Assembly (NCBI GenBank): GCA_019022495.1
Contig: JAFEKR010000019.1
Span: 124,001 to 188,000 of the forward strand
Direction of reading: 5' to 3'
From: Epichloe hybrida
Lineage: Eukaryota > Ascomycota > Sordariomycetes > Hypocreales > Clavicipitaceae
DNA length: 64,000 bases
The notes under the pieces are model-generated. The model did not search any database, was not told the origin of the DNA, and was given only the letters and a program-made list of their open reading frames with translations. Position numbers and translations under genes: made by a program. Position 1 is the stretch's first letter, and the number at the start of each line of letters is the position of its first letter. Of this stretch, positions 11,333-24,100 are shown piece after piece.

Positions 11333-13915
11333 ATGGCTGGGTTTCTCACCAAGATAAAGAGCGCCAGCTCGGTATGTCATCCCTTTTGCGACCTCGTCAT
11401 GTAGTGTCCTCGCTCAGCGAACGAAATGCTGTCATGCGTCTTCTTGCCCCCAGCAACGCTGTCTGGGATGTCTGCCAAGCCTCGTTCTTCGACCACCTGC
11501 TGACAAAATGCCTCTTTTCAGGCATCGCAAAATCAAACGCCGAAAGATACGCAAGCGAAGAGGAAGGACGAGGTTTTTTTCGAAGTCACTCCCCTGGAAA
11601 GAATGCTACAAAATGCGGGACCCCTGCGTGAAGACGGCAATGACAGATTCTTTGGTTTTGAGAACGTAAGTGCTGCTCTGTCGCAGGCGTGCCCTCCCCC
11701 GGGCCAATGTCCACCAATGCGCCAGCCAACAGTTCTAACGTTCTATTGTCTATAGTTTGGAAATACATGGTATGACTTGCTGTGTCACGGCCCCCTTCGT
11801 GCGCCACCCGCCTTCGAGCTGACATGACTCCGTCATAGCTATTGCAACTCCATAGTGCAAGCGCTGTTTTATTCAGACCTGTTCCGACAAAGGGTCATCA
11901 ATTATCCCTCCTATTCACCGCCAGATACACCGAATGGCACCCGTCCGAAAGTCAATGTGACTCTTCGACCACCCATGAATTCAAATGCGACCACACCACA
12001 ACAGAAACACAAGAATGGAAGCACATCGCAGATGCTCAAACAGCGACAGACCATCAACTCAGGCCAGACCCCACCTGGTCAACCCATCAAGCCCGAGGAC
12101 AAGCCTGATACTCCCGAGTACAAAAAGAAGCAAGCCATGTTGAAAGGTCCGATTTTGGAACTCGCCCAGGAGAATGCCATCGCATACGGCATGGATGAAT
12201 GCACCTTTACCGGGCTGAAAGATATATTCCTCGCGCTGCTGGATAGTTCTTCTCGGACCGGAGTCTTGAGCCCACAACGATTTCTTGAAATTTTCAAACG
12301 CGACAATGAGTTGTTTCGAAACTCGATGCATCAAGATGCACATGAGTTCTATGGGCTGGTCCTGAACGATGTCATTTCGAACGTGGAGAAGAACGCACGT
12401 AGAAGTCAGGAGCCCGAGGGATCGAAAGAACAGGACGATCTTACCCAGTCGGTGGGGAATGTCGTTGAATCTGCTGTCTTGAACCACGTGAATGGCTACC
12501 AGTCGCCGGGAATCGGCTGGGTTCACGACATTTTTGAAGGCGTTCTAACGTCGGAGACCAGATGTCTTACTTGTGAAACCGCATCGCAGCGCGACGAAAC
12601 CTTCCTTGACCTCTCCATCGACCTCGAAGAGCATGCATCCGTCACATCGTGCTTGCGCAAATTTTCCGCGGAGGAAATGCTGTGTGAACGGAATAAGTTC
12701 CACTGCGACCATTGTGGTGGTCTCCAGGAGGCTGAGAAACGCATGAAGGTGAAGCGACTACCAAAGATTTTGACGTTGCATCTGAAGCGGTTCAAGTATA
12801 CCGAGGACTATAGTCGCCTGCAGAAGCTGTTCCACCGTGTGGTATATCCATACCATCTTCGCATGTTCAACACCACAGACGATGCTGAAGATCCCGATCG
12901 GTTATACGAGCTTTACGCCGTCGTTGTGCACATCGGCGGCAACGCTTACCACGGTCACTACGTATCAATCATCAAGACCTCGGACAGAGGCTGGCTTTTG
13001 TTCGATGACGAAATGGTTGAGCCGGTGGATAAGCATTTCGTGCGCAACTTCTTCGGCGACAAGCCTGGTATGGCCACCGCCTACGTACTCTTCTACCAGG
13101 AGACTACCTTCGAGAAGGTAAGGCAAGAGCAGGAAAAGGAAGGCATGGAAGAGGTCAAACTAGCAACACAGGCAGCCAATGTTGCCCACGAGGACAGCGA
13201 AAAGCTAGATTCCGCGCCACTGAAACGACAAGCGACACAGCCCGTTCCTCCCATACCCAAGCACGGTTCATTGCTGAGTCTCGCTCATGCTCAAACCGCG
13301 CCGGACATGCCCACCCCAACCCTGGCCCAGGGCGAAATGCCTGCCGTTCTCGACACAGCGTCAGCAGCACCGACTGCTGGTATGGCGAGAATGCCAACAG
13401 CGAAGCAAGATGGGTTCAGTAAGGAAGACAGGAGGCGTGAAAGGAAGGAACGCGAAGCTGCGGAAAAGGCCGCTAAGCAAGCGGAGAAGGAGAAGGAGAA
13501 GCAAGCCAAAGCGGCCGCCAAGGAAGAGGAAAAGGCCAAGGAGAGACAGACCAGGGAAGAGGAAAGAAAACGAAGAGAGGACCAGGTTGAGCGAATGCAA
13601 GCAAGGCGGAACGAACAAGACAAGCCTCAAGGGGTGCTTGATACCAGCAAAAACAGCCCAGCGCACGAGGATGTGGCGAGGAAGAAGGACAACGTCACAG
13701 CGTCCGGGACACTGGCATTTCTCGATCGACCTAAGCGTGGCAGCAAGTCCATGTCCCGCAAGAGCTTCAACTTCTTCCACAAAGACAAGATGAGCAACGA
13801 CAATACCTTGCCAGATGGGGGTGAGAATGGCGAAACCTCCGAGAAACCCGAAAAGACGAAGGGAAGGCTTAGCATCGGATTAGGTCGGAAGAAGAGCAGC
13901 AATCTACTTTCGTAG
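11333..13915 (+). CDS. creB: CreB-type ubiquitin C-terminal hydrolase
   Basis: Four exons, 11333-11371, 11522-11665, 11756-11769 and 11839-13915, give 757 aa. The USP domain begins GFENFGNTCYCNS; Cys66 in this box is the nucleophile and its codon is split (TG/C) by the third intron. Exon 3 is only 14 nt. The His box [10 protein letters not shown] places the catalytic histidine at about residue 439, followed by WLLFDDE. A zinc ribbon in the fingers region is formed by CLTC and CDHC. Residues about 595-665 are a Lys/Glu/Ala-rich coiled coil, then a basic Ser-rich tail. This architecture is that of Aspergillus CreB (UBP9/UBP13 family; human USP12/46), a deubiquitinase that acts with the WD40 protein CreC in carbon catabolite repression. 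It is probably cytosolic. Confidence 0.93.
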
Positions 13916-14640
13916 ATGTTGGGTGTAACAATGACATTTGACGGCGTTGCGTTTTACCACGACAGGACCCCGCCAAAAGGAGGTTTGTTTGTTGATCACC
14001 TGAATGTGGAATTTTAGCCTGCATGATTCGATGACGATGTTTCAGGTACTCAGAGAGGGCCCGGCCCGTTGGTTCAGACGCGGTAAATAAGGAGCAAATA
14101 TAGCATTGGGGTAGAAATGGGGAAAAGGGGGAGCAGACTTTCCATCCTCATAGTCGAGAGGCTGGTGTAGGGTTTTAAGAGCAGCACTGCAGCACCGCAA
14201 GAGCAGCGTGCATTTTGCGTGCATTTTCTGGACGAATTATCGAACATGGCGTCTTTTCATGTCATGGGTGGAGTCTGTAGGATACAGGAGCAGCACATTG
14301 CAGCAACGAGAACATGAACAAAAACGGTGTTAAAGGGAGTCAGTAGACAAAAACGTCCAAACATGTTTCTCACCAGGTCTCCATGTGCCCGAATAAATGT
14401 TTTTCATGCGCCCCGCTGCGTCCCAACCATTAACACCATTCCGCGTAACAGGACAGACAAGCCTCGATTCAAAGATGACCTTTTGGGCTCGTCACAAAGT
14501 TGCAGCAAATGCCGCAGCCCAATCTCTCACACAGCGTGCTCGATGCCGTCCTATTGTGTCCCTATCCCAGACCAGAGAATGAACGCCCAGCCAGTTGAAA
14601 TGCGGCAACAAGGCCCCCCCCTTTTTCGTCTCGTCGCAGC
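13916..14640. other. Convergent intergenic region
   Basis: The 3' flanks of creB (plus) and YOS1 (minus) meet here. No gene or RNA is recognised. Short open frames are present on both strands without protein features. Confidence 0.5.
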
Positions 14641-15121
14641 TCATCCCAGTATCAGCTCGTACAGAATAACGACGGAATTGACAAATATCAAGGGCACTGC
14701 GGCAAGCATTAGTTCCTACGTGTTCCACGAAGGGGATGCACACCCTGCCCCCTTCTGGTCCCCTTCTGGTCCCCTTCTGGTTCGGCGTGGTGTGGAAGGA
14801 CGAGGCACGTACTTCGCATGATTGTTCGGATGCTTGCGATCAAATGGATGGTCTTGGCTTTCACGCTGGCGTCTGCGCCGGAACCGAATGCGGGGTCGTA
14901 CGATGCCGGTGACAAGTTGACTATTTTTGGTGAAGCAAAATGGTCTGATTAGTCGATGGCGTCTCTGTGAGAGTAGAAAGGTTGTCGAGGATCTTGTATG
15001 GAGAAAGGGGGGGGGGGGGGGTTAGTGACGTACTGCGCGCGAGGAACCGATCTTCGCTTAAGATGGCGACTGCATTGATGAGGAGAACGGTGATGTAGAG
15101 AAAGGAACCGAAGAATAACAT
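14641..15121 (-). CDS. YOS1: Yos1-like ER-Golgi transport protein
   Basis: Three small exons on minus, 15121-15034, 14920-14813 and 14696-14641, encode 83 aa, the usual Yos1 length. The N-terminus MLFFGSFLYITVLLINAVAI is a membrane segment followed by the family signature LSEDRFLARI. A short loop (YDPAFGSGAD) leads to KTIHLIASIRTIMR and a second hydrophobic segment ending PLIFVNSVVILYELILG. Yeast Yos1 forms a complex with Yip1 and Yif1 needed for COPII transport; the human relative is IER3IP1. Both introns are phase 1 with gtacgt donors, so no single open frame shows the whole gene. The upstream in-frame extension to about 15409 crosses an 8-base tandem repeat and is not coding. Confidence 0.92.
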
Positions 15122-15604
15122 TTTGGCAGGCGGATGGTCCTCTGCTGGGCGGTTGGAGAGCCGAGGGCAGGACGTGCGTGGATGGGGAGCTTGGGACCTT
15201 GGGAGCTTGGGAGCTTGGGAGCTTGGGAGCTTGGGAGCTTGCGACTTGTGTATTGTAACCCGTTTACGCGCCTCGTGGATTGGTTGAGGTGGGTTGGTGT
15301 TGCGCTGGCCGCATCTCTTTTTGGCGGGGGATGGTTGCGCCGTTCCGAGGGGGGTGGATGGATGAGTGAAGGAAATGGTTATAGGGAGACGCCCCGGCAG
15401 GAACTTCATCCCCCACGCCTCCTGTACTTCTTCACCTCGCTGGCTTTTTTTTTCTTTAAATCAATGAGTGCATGGAGGCTGTGATGTGACACATGGTACC
15501 ATTATAATTTGATGTAGTTCCTTCTTTTTTTTTTTCTTCCTGGATAATACAAACCTGACTCCGTTCGAGTCTAGTGTTCCCACCCATTCATTGCAAATGC
15601 CACC
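15122..15604. promoter_or_regulatory. Divergent promoter of YOS1 and ALG12
   Basis: The two start codons lie 484 bases apart in opposite directions. The region contains an 8-bp tandem repeat near YOS1 and T-rich tracts near 15446-15455 and 15524-15537. No transcription-factor site can be named with confidence. Confidence 0.5.
15187..15240. repeat. 8-bp tandem repeat (GAGCTTGG)n
   Basis: About seven copies of GAGCTTGG (one GACCTTGG variant) lie in the shared upstream region of YOS1 and ALG12, 66 bases upstream of the YOS1 start. Confidence 0.9.
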
Positions 15605-17448
15605 ATGGCGCTCATAGGCAAGCACCCTCCTCGTCCTCTCGAAAACACCATGCCCAGATATCCCGGGCACCAACTTTACAAAAAAATAAAATAAAAAGAA
15701 ATCTGACCAATTTTCTTCTCCTCAAACCAGACGCCCTCCTCACATCCACAATCTACCTCCTTCCACTTCTGCACATCCTCCTCTCCCCCCACACCAAGGT
15801 CGAGGAATCCTTCAACCTCCAAGCCACCCACGACATCCTCACCTACGGGACACCCGTGTCGTCCGTCCACGCGCGCCTCCTCCAAGCCTACGACCACTTG
15901 ACCTTTCCCGGCGCCGTGCCCCGCACGTTCGTTGGCTCCGTCGTCCTGGCGGGTGTCTCGCAGCCCATCATCGCGCTGCTGGGCTTCCACCACGCGCAAA
16001 TCGTCGTTCGTGCCGTGCTGGCCTTATTCAATGCCTCGTGTCTGGCCGTCTTTAAGAGGGCCGTGGGGAGGTCCTTCGGCCGCGCCACGGCCAGGTGGTG
16101 GACCGCCTTGCTCATGAGCCAGTTCCACGTGGTGTATTATCTGGGGAGGACATTGCCTAACATGTTTGCATTTGGTTTGAGTACGATGAACCCTGATACC
16201 CCCAAATCTCTGCCTCGTTTCGTAATCCACCACAGTATCACAGCTGACATGCACGATGCGCCAGCAACTCTCTCGCTAGCATTCTTGCTCCCCCAGAAGA
16301 CACTCCATCTAACCAGGACTCGTCAAAAGCAAGCCCTGAGCATGCTCACCTTCTCCGGCGTCGTCTTCCGCTCTGAAATCGCCATCCTCCTCGCCACCAC
16401 ATCACTTTACCTCCTCCTCACGCGACAAGTCTCCCCGCGAGCCCTCATCACCGTCGGCCTCGTCTCCCTCGCCGGCTCCCTCGCCATCTCCGTCCCCATA
16501 GACTCGTACTTTTGGCAGAAACCGGTGTGGCCCGAACTCTGGGGCTTCTACTTCAACGCCATCCAGGGGGGATCGTCCAGCTGGGGCACATCCCCATGGC
16601 ATTACTACTTGACGTCGGCCCTGCCCCGTCTCCTCCTCAACCCCGTCTCCTTTCCTCTCGTCGCCTTCTCTCTCATCCATCCTTCTCTGTCCCCGCAGAC
16701 CAGAGCGTTCCTCATCCCCAGCCTCTCCTACATCGCCATCTACTCCATCCAGCCTCACAAGGAGGCTCGATTCATCTTCTACACCATCCCCTCACTGACT
16801 CTTGCTGCCGCCCTCTCCGCAGCCTTCGTCTCCAACCGCGTCTCCAAATCCCCCGTGTGCAAAGTCCTCTCGTTGACAATCCTTCTTTCCGTGCTCGCGA
16901 CCCTCGCCGCCAGCACGGGAATGCTCTTGCTCTCCTCGCTGAACTACCCCGGCGGCGACGCCCTCATCCAGCTGTACAACCATGTGGGCAACTACACTGC
17001 TGCCCCAGTCACCGCGCACGCCGACGTCCTCACCTGCATGACGGGCTTGACCCTGTTCAACCAGAACAAACAAGGTCTTCCACTGGCACTCGGCGATTCT
17101 TGGAATGCAAAAGTCGCCGACGCGCCCGTTTACTTGATCGACAGGACGGAAAAGAGCGAGCAACTGGGCTGGCCTGTCTTCTGGCAGAAATTCGACTATG
17201 CTCTGTTGGAAGATACAGCGCAGGCAATCGGCGAGTGGGAGGTCATCGGGGCTGTACATGGCTACAGCGGCATCGAGGTGTTGCGACCTGGGCAGCCGGA
17301 GCCGAGTCAGGGACAGTACAAGGCTCTTGGACTAGGCGCCCAGATTGCGGCGCTGAGGGAACTTGTGAGGAAGTTGACGGGAGGCTGGTGGGCTGGACCC
17401 AGAATGTCCCCTCGCATACACGTTATGAAGCAGAGGAGTCTTGTCTGA
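15605..17448 (+). CDS. ALG12: Alpha-1,6-mannosyltransferase Alg12
   Basis: Three exons, 15605-15617, 15731-16180 and 16265-17448, encode 548 aa. Exon 1 is only 13 nt (MALI plus one base), and its intron has a GC donor (ATAG/gcaagc) and ends aaccag. The second intron is 84 nt, so the frame reads through it; removing it gives NMFAFGLTTLSLAFLLPQ. The protein is a GT22-family multi-pass ER enzyme: TKVEESFNLQATHDI in the first lumenal loop is the classical acidic signature, SGVVFRSEIAIL a later one, and PHKEARFIFYTIP the conserved HKE/RF motif. It transfers mannose from dolichyl-phosphate-mannose to the dolichol-linked Man7GlcNAc2 oligosaccharide in the ER lumen. It is divergent from YOS1. The start is inferred from the splice join, so exon 1 is the least certain part. 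Confidence 0.9.
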
Positions 17449-17494
17449 GAAGAATCCAGCACATTTTTATTATTATTATTATTATTGCTGTTGC

Positions 17495-17532
<38 letters not shown>

Positions 17533-18149
17533 CATCTTGATCATCATTTTACATCTGCTCAACTCTGGAAAGTCCCAAAGTAAAGTACGACTTGGTCAAT
17601 TTAAAAAGAAGAAAAGGATATTTCTCGTTCAATATTCACCCGAGCTCAGCAGTCCGGGGCATAACAGATACTATTATTCATTGAAAAGAAGAGCAGATTG
17701 CAGGGGTGCTTCTTCGTGACCACGCCTGCCAAAACAAGTACTTGAAACGCCCATATACAAAAGACCAAGGCTGAACAAAGGACGTCACGATAAAATCAAA
17801 CGCCGCCTCATGGTCGTCTGCCAACCCACCATGGCACTAATCCCAAAAGGTCGCTCCAAAAAGTACAACCCCCAATATGTGCGTACCCTGAAACACTAGG
17901 CAAAGTCCATTCCCAATTTCCTTTCCTGGCCCAAGAATACAGCTGCTCTTATTGAAAGTACACCTTCGAGCGAAGTGGGACAATTCGTGTACCATCCTCA
18001 GCCTACACATGATCCATTGTGCTGAACGGTTTTATCGCCGCGAATGCCTAAAGATATTGAAGAAAAAAATGATGCAACCCCCCCCCCCCCATTATTTCAC
18101 AATAGGTCCAAATTGACTTTCGCAAGAGGCGGAAGGACTGGCATTTGGC
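17449..18149. other. Convergent intergenic region, ALG12 and adenylate cyclase
   Basis: Both genes end into this stretch. Apart from the triplet repeat at its start and a run of about 12 C near 18078-18090 I see nothing that can be named. Confidence 0.5.
17466..17531. repeat. (TTA)n(TTG)n triplet repeat in the ALG12 3' flank
   Basis: Seven or so TAT/TTA units pass into about fourteen GTT units just after the ALG12 stop codon. Translated frames here (Tyr, Cys or Ile/Val runs) are artefacts. Confidence 0.9.
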
Positions 18150-21100
18150 CTACTTGGTACTATCGGCATCTTCCAACATTTTGGCTTTGGATGTGATGGT
18201 ATTTTGATCTCCCTCCAGGGGTGGAAGTTCTCCGTACTTTTGTTTGTATCGTGCGAGTTCTTGCTGCTGTTGAACAAAGAATTCTAAAACCAAAGACATG
18301 GGCCCGCGCAAGTCGTTCAGCTCGCGAAGTGCTCCGCTTCCAGAGGCGAGATGACGCATTGTCAGCGTCGAAACGCAAGTCTGAGCACAATGTTAGTAGA
18401 CTAGAGTATAGAGTTGTGCTTCATAGGTTGTCATGTTACTTGCCTCGATCCTGCTAACCTGGTGTTCCATGAAGTTGATCAAGAATCGCTCCGTGACTTG
18501 GCCTCCTCTAGACTTCATGCGTTCTAAGAGCTCTGTTTCTGGAGGCTGGAGACCCGGTCCTCTTGCGCTCTCAAGCGTGCTGCACAGCATTTCGAGGCGT
18601 AAACTGACTCTCCAGAGTGCCCAGATGCTTTCAGGATCAAAAGAAAGTTCTCCTCCGGGGGCCATGATGACAGGCTTGTCAGGACCTTCGTCTCGGCGCT
18701 CATGTTGCAGGTGCTGCTCGATTCGCCCAGCCAACGCGTGGGGGTACAGCGAATACACGACTTCGGGATTTTCGAGGCCCTTGAGCTTCTTCTCTCCCAT
18801 TTCCTTCACCTCAAACCCTTGAGAAGTGAGAGACCTCAAGTCTTTTCGAATGGCAGTTGCGAACGATTCATCCTCAAAGGCGTCGTCCGACCCAGCCGAG
18901 CTATTACGCTCCGTATCTTGGTAATTTTCCAGGCATCTTTGGATCTCGGAAATGAAATCGGACGACACTGTTATTTGACCGCCATCGGCCACGGCTGAGA
19001 TTCTTGATGCCTTGTTCACCATGGGGCCAAAGTAGTCCATGCGCCGGGTGACAGGGTCGGTTTCACTCACACAATCTCCAAAGTGGATGCCCATTCTCAC
19101 CGACAGTCCCTTGAAAACCAAGACCCCGTCTTTGTCGAAAATTGGTTGGCATGAGACAGAGCTCAAAACCTCCGAAGGCCAACTGACTTCGAGCAGCTCC
19201 ATCTGGACTGCAAAGCACCACAGCAGAGCCGACGTAGCCGTGGGAAACGACACCATGAAAGCGTCACCTTCCGTCTTGACTTCGTATCCACCGATTCTTC
19301 GCAGTTGCCGCCGCATGACTTCGTTGTGCAGCTTGATGGCGGATCTCATAGCACTTGGATACATCTCCCATAGATTCGTGGAGTTTTTGATGTCAGTAAA
19401 CGCGATAGACACATTGTCGGTGGGGGCCGGAATCTCAGCTTCGAGTCGGTTCAGCGAGGAGTCCAGCACATCTCCCTTTGCTTTACCTCTTCTTCTTGTA
19501 GATAGAACCTGAGTCTCGTCGGGTATACCAGACGGATACAGAGACATGCTCGTACCACGATGTAGTCGGGATCGCTCAACTCGTCGCTTGAGGTCTGCGA
19601 CACTAATCATCATGACCATAATCTTGCCTGACGCGCCGTAAGCCATGGCGAGGTCGCGAAGCTTCTGCGCGGCCCTCATGAGATCCTGACGCTCGGATCG
19701 GGCGATGTCTGTGATGAGTCCAGGCGACAAATACTCCCAGAGTTCGCTCGTAGCCAGCAGAATGATTTCGTCCTGTTCCTTTATCGTCATGTTACTCACG
19801 TGCGGTGCGGCGAGGACGGCTGGCATCAGGTCGACGTAGCCGAATGCGCGAGAAACCTGCAGTAAATCATTGAGTCGGCCGTTGCGTGACACCCAACCGC
19901 CAGCTTCTCTGATTCTTGATCGCTCAGAGGGTTCGGCTGGATCATGCTTCCTGGTCAGGATTTCATGTTTACCATCGGTCTTGATTACCATTGCCTGAAC
20001 GTCACCGACGTTGGCAACGTAGAGCTCCGTGCCCTGGAGGTAAGCGACGGTAGCCACGCCGCCGGAATTCAAATATTCCTTACTGAGAACGACCGGCTGC
20101 GCTGAACCCCTAGGAGACGTCTTGGGTCTTTCTTCAGTATGCTGCACGGCGATGGTGACGAGGTCCTTGTTCAAAGCCAGGAAAGCTCGTCGGAGTGCGT
20201 CAGCCGGGCTGTCGCCTGGCCGATTCTTCAGTGCCTTTAGTTCCACGGCAAAGATATGGCCAAAATTTTCATGCAGGTATTTGGCGATCTTGGAGCCACC
20301 ACTCGACAAAGCCTGTCCGTCAAACAGGCCAAGAAGCATTTCTGTCTCGGAAGAGTTGAATTTCGGCACGACGAGATCAACCGTGGACAAATGCTCGTTC
20401 TTTCCCAGTGTATCAGCCATACCATAGGGGAGATGACCAGCTAGAGAGCCTGAAGTTCGCACTCGTCGATCCTCGCTTTGATCAGGAATGCTGGGCTGTG
20501 TCAAGGTGACATCCATGAGACCCAATATTCTCAGGTTCAACAGCCTGCTAAAATCCGTGTACTGCTCCCGGTTGACAGCACCAGGGCCATCTGGTCCACC
20601 CCACGCGGTTTGTTTAATTTCCAATCGCTTGTTGCCAGACAAGTTGAGATATCGCAAGTTGGGGTTGAGATTCCAGTTCCAGTCATATGGAACATTTGAT
20701 ATGTTGTACTTGAGATAGTTGTTGCCGCAATCCAGCACCGCGAGCTTCTTAGCTCTCGAGATATCCGCCGGCAGATTGGTAAACTTGTTGCCGTTGATGT
20801 ACAGGGTCTGCAAAAGGCTGGATTCTTCCAGGTCGTCAGCCGGTAGCGAGGTGAGACCGTTTCCTGACAGATATAGTTCAACCAGCTGGGGCCAATTCTT
20901 GATCGATCTCTGAGGCATATCGCTGATTTCATCGTTGTACGAAAGATTGAGCACACGCAGCTCCGACAGAAGGGTGATTTGGTCAAAGACATCGTCGTCC
21001 AATCGATTGTCGGCAAGAGACAGGTTTCGCAACGACCCTGCAAAAGTATTTGTGAGCCTCGAAGAAAGGCCAGAATCCTTCCTGATAGTCGCCGGGGGGG

Positions 21101-24100
21101 GGGTGGTGGAGTTGGTGGCCTGCGAAGCAGCTCGAGAAACGACAGACGTTTTACGCCCCCCTTTTCCGTATACAGAGACAACCGAGCTTTTCCTGTCTGC
21201 GCCGCCCAGTATTGGTGACGGTCCAACGCTGAGGAGTGTGCTTGAGGCTTGGCTGGGTCTCCTGTCATCGTCGACTTCCTCCGAGCTTGCGGCTGAGGGC
21301 AATGGATTGGGAGGCAATGGTTTGCCGTTTGGAACGGGAGGTGGTCCCGACGAATCCTCTCCAGGGACTCGAGGCGGTCTTGATGCAGGTTTAGGAAATG
21401 TGTCAAGCACGTTGGAAGAAGCATTAAAGCTCTCGAGCTTGTTTGCCCACCAGATTTCCATGGGCAGTTTCGAAATATTATTGCCCCGAACGTCCAAGAC
21501 TCGAAGTTCGGTGAGGCAGCCGATTTGGGGAGGCAACTCGCCCACGGAATTGTTGGCAATGCTAAAATGCTCCAATCGGCTCAATGTTCCAATCTGCTGT
21601 GGCAGAGACACGAAGTAATTTTTGTCCAACACTAAAGTTTCCAAATTGACCATGTTGGAAAATGCCGAGTCAATACTTGCGAGTTGGGCGTGAGATAAAT
21701 TCAGATTCTTCAGAGTAGGCACCGATTCAATGATCTCGAACTTGTTCAACGGGTTCGAGTCCAGTTTCAGTTGTCTGATCACTTCGAATTTGCCAACAAA
21801 GGACGAGATGTGGTTGTGAGCAGCAGTCAAAATCTCCAGCTTGGGAAGTTCTGATATGATGTCGATGCTCGTGATAGAGTTATACTTGATGTCCAGTTCA
21901 CGTAGACTCAACAGCTGGCGAAACCCTTCGGACACTTCATCGACTAATCTGTTGTTGGTGATTAGGAGCTTTTCCAAGTTCTTCAGATTGCCAATCTCGT
22001 CAGGTAGGCTTGCGATGGCATTAAAACTCAGATCCAAGTCGACCAAGCTGTGTAACTGGCACAGGAATGGAGGGAACTTGTCGAGAAAATTTGACGAAAT
22101 GTTCAAGCTACGAAGCGCTTGATATGCTCCGAAATATGACGGCAGATGGGTCAGCCGATTGTTCGCCAGGTTCATCTTGAGTAACCCAACAAGCGTATTC
22201 AATTCAGCATGCTCCAATTGGTCAAGCCTGTTGTTTGATACATCCAGGTACGTGAGTCGTCCAGCACGACCAAGGCTCAGGGGTAGTCTCCTCGCCTCAT
22301 TGTTGTTGAACTTGATATCTCGAAGCTGTTTGCAAGATTGTATAAAATCTCGAGGCACATCAAGAGACAGGTTTCTCGATAGGTTCAGGGATATGATATC
22401 GGCGGCTTTGGAATAGAGAGAGATAGGAATCGTCACTAAGTTGCGGCCAGAGAGGTCAACATAATTGAGTTTCTGCGACCGCGATATACCCAGATCCATG
22501 GTCTTGGCATGAAAATCGCTTTCCCGGGCAGATAAGAACATAAATCGGCAAAGATAGCCGTTGTCTTCTCTCCCCAACTCCTCGATTTTGTCACTTTCTT
22601 CATAGCCAACTTGCTGAAGTAACCTTTTTTGCATGAGAAGTGGGCGCTCCGATGGGCCAAGAACTCTGATTAGATCGTGCTTCTTCATGATAATGTGATA
22701 ATTCTCCAGACCGTCTACCACGTAAGTCTTCTTAATAACTTGTGATATGACATCGGCGACGATGGAGTCGAGGGGCATTTGGTGCGTGGAAAATGTGCCA
22801 TCCGATCGGAATATCCGAATGAAGTATAAAGTCATCTTCTCGTCGGGCCGTGGGGGGCTTCCTATCTCATCAACATCTGGCACATCTTCAGAATTGTCCT
22901 CAGTGTTTCTTCGGACAGCCCAACTATCAGGGGCATCCCAGCGACCTTTCGGACCTTCGACAGTTGACTCTCTTCGATCTCCGTCTATGCTATTGATGAA
23001 TGTTGAGTCCATGGGCGTGAGGGGCGGTGGTTTCGTCAAGATGCCCTCCATGTCGTTCAAATTGGTATCAAGGTGGTATACATGGCCAGGGTCCTTGTGT
23101 TCAGTCGGTCCAATCGGCTCATCACTGTAGTCAAATGTTCTTTGACCTCGATTCTTCTTGGAGAAGGGAAATTTGTTGTTGAATGTGGCAGCGCGTTGGG
23201 TTTGAATCCTCGGATCGGGGCTTTCGGCGGGTTCGGGTGTGCCTGGAAATTGACCAGGATATTGACCTGGAAATATGTCTGGTCGAGCCATATCTGCTTT
23301 AGAAGGCTTTGCTTGCAACGAACGCGTTGACTGTGGTAGGTCTCTTAGTTTCCCAGAAACATCATCTTTGTCCTTGTGTCGTCGCAGTCGCCCCAAGATG
23401 CCACGCTTCCCGTGATGGACGGGGGACGTTGATCCGTCCCCATGGTAGCCAGGCCGAGAACCAGGAGGGCCGCTATTTGCGCTAGGCGTGGGACTTTGCG
23501 CGCGAGATCGTTGGTTGAGCATGCCCACAGGCGGGCCTCGGTCCCTCGAATGATGGGGAGCACCAAAAGAATCTTCTCTGCTAGCAGTCGGCCTCAAAGA
23601 CCTAGGGTCATCGTTGCTTTTGTTATGTCGATGGTGGTGGCCTTGCAAGTGGTGCGAACCTGGACCAGATCGGGCAGATGAGGAGGACGTTGGGGGGTTT
23701 TGGCCTGAGCCTTCCGTGACGTATCGTTCTCGATCAGGCCCAGTCAAGCTATTTCGAACAGGCGCCTCCCCGTACCGCGCGATGTCCTACAAGAACAAGG
23801 CCAGTCAGTTATCAAGCTGCAAGTGTGAACATTTACGGAAGCGCGGGAAGTCATTCAAAGAAAAAGAAGAAAAATGATGGTTATCAAGTACCAAGGCGGA
23901 GTAGAATTGACCGGGGGTGGGACGGGTAAAGCGTCAATTCAACTGCCTTACTTCTGCTTGGTCACAATAAAAGGAGTGGCGCCGGTGGATTGATAATGGA
24001 TGGACAGGGGCCAGCCAGCAGGGCCAGGTGCGCGATGAGCTGTTCAGGGGCGGGGGAGAATTTTTGGGGGAGGAGATGAGGATCGGTAGAGACGGGGCTG

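Noticed and set aside
10827..11357. Frame of 176 codons before and across the creB start
   Set aside because: It runs through CT-rich and ACG-repeat DNA and ends in an Arg run from the triplet repeat; the creB exon uses another frame.
16512..17540. 342-codon frame overlapping ALG12
   Set aside because: It is a shadow of the GC-rich ALG12 exon and finishes in Ile/Val runs from the triplet repeat.
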